From Pyrinomonadaceae bacterium (GTDB lineage: Bacteria > Acidobacteriota > Blastocatellia > Pyrinomonadales > Pyrinomonadaceae), in contig DASUNM010000024.1 in assembly GCA_036277115.1 (NCBI GenBank), forward strand, positions 372,001-436,000: DNA of 64,000 nt, read 5' to 3'. Numbering within the stretch: position 1 is the first letter of the stretch; each line of letters opens with the position of its first letter. The notes under the pieces were generated by a model that was not told where the DNA came from, searched no databases, and worked only from the letters and a program-made list of their open reading frames with translations. Both the position numbers and the translations under genes were made by a program. Of the stretch, positions 63,678-64,000 are shown one piece after another.

Positions 63678-63977
63678 TTACTTCTTGAACAGGTTCGCGA
63701 ATGCTTGCCGCGCGTCGGTGGGCTTACCGGAAGATGTCTCGCGTTCGATGACCGTTCGCGAGGCAAACAGTTCGCACATGTTGCGGCCGCCTTTGTTCAT
63801 GATGCGCGCGGTGATTGGTTTGCGACATTCAAAACGTGCAGCGGGATCGAAAGAGACGCATTGCCGGCAGGTGTGCAGGTCTGAGTTGCACTTCGGACAC
63901 GTACTGTCGGCGCTGAGGTTTGTGGGAACGACCGCGCTACACGACGAACACTTCACCTTCTCGCCATAGGCCATCAT
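63678..63977 (-). CDS. Zinc-ribbon protein, possibly continuing past the right edge
   Basis: A protein of at least 99 residues with Cys pairs KCSSCSAV (near 9), TCPKCNSDLHTCRQC (near 27-40) and later single Cys, suggesting two zinc sites. The body is basic with a helical C terminus (REQTSSGKPTDA-like region ending FANLFKK). ATG at 63977 is the only internal start seen, but the frame is open to the window edge, so a longer N terminus is possible. No named family is recognised. Confidence 0.7.
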   Translation of the reverse strand: MMAYGEKVKCSSCSAVVPTNLSADSTCPKCNSDLHTCRQCVSFDPAARFECRKPITARIMNKGGRNMCELFASRTVIERETSSGKPTDARQAFANLFKK

Positions 63978-64000
63978 CCGCGGAGAGCGTGGCCCTTCGC

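Overview
The window reads as an ordinary chromosomal segment of a free-living, aerobic, Gram-negative soil-type bacterium. The mix of genes (VPS10/BNR-propeller proteins, a molybdenum hydroxylase of form II CoxL type, a Ser/Thr kinase with proline-rich tail, split glycine decarboxylase, pseudopilins with a PilT ATPase, a large Lhr helicase, a DUF3303 protein, TonB-type protein, Uma2 protein) and the many palindromic intergenic repeats are what I would expect from Acidobacteriota, probably class Blastocatellia. That placement is inference from gene content; no rRNA or tRNA gene is visible. About 60 protein genes are supported, on both strands, with no prophage, plasmid, transposase or CRISPR array.

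Layout. 1-6.7 kb: truncated UPF0182 membrane protein, Ser/Thr kinase, secreted Xaa-Pro aminopeptidase, HAD phosphatase, Uma2 protein, small membrane protein. 6.7-11.2 kb: minus-strand molybdenum hydroxylase operon (small, large, medium subunit and CoxG-like protein). 11.3-12.8 kb: Rho-N-like small protein, membrane protein, [2Fe-2S] protein. 12.9-22 kb: FHA-TM-trypsin protein, then an envelope-type trio (uncharacterised exported protein, alkaline-phosphatase-superfamily protein, and a fusion of a flippase-like membrane domain to an FtsX/MacB permease). 22-29 kb: small accessory genes (DUF3303, VOC, DinB, carbonic-anhydrase-like, PQQ propeller, zinc-ribbon protein). 29.2-33.9 kb: gcvT-gcvH-gcvPA-gcvPB on the minus strand. 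34.2-39 kb: four pseudopilin-like genes followed by pilT. 39-40.3 kb: small genes. 40.7-45.5 kb: giant Lhr-type helicase. 45.7-48.7 kb: LigD polymerase-type protein, a methyltransferase and an ATP-dependent DNA ligase. 48.8-64 kb: two BNR propeller proteins, TonB-family protein, glutamate dehydrogenase, ArsC-like protein, esterase, radA, lipid kinase, metallophosphoesterase, polysaccharide deacetylase and a zinc-ribbon protein.

The most unusual feature is not a gene but the repeat landscape. Nearly every sizeable intergenic gap carries hairpin-forming repeats of several distinct families: GGCGGGC-type paired palindromes, ACCACC/GGGTGG hairpins, a GTA-loop hairpin followed by TGTTTATAG with compensatory stem changes among three copies, 7-bp-period tandem arrays arranged as inverted arms, and long-arm inverted repeats. 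Some touch genes: one supplies the gcvPA stop codon, another ends on the first base of the ArsC-like start codon, and the Lhr helicase contains at least four such elements read in frame as extra peptide segments, much as Rickettsia palindromic elements are. These, together with the flippase-FtsX fusion, are the best candidates for something not described before.
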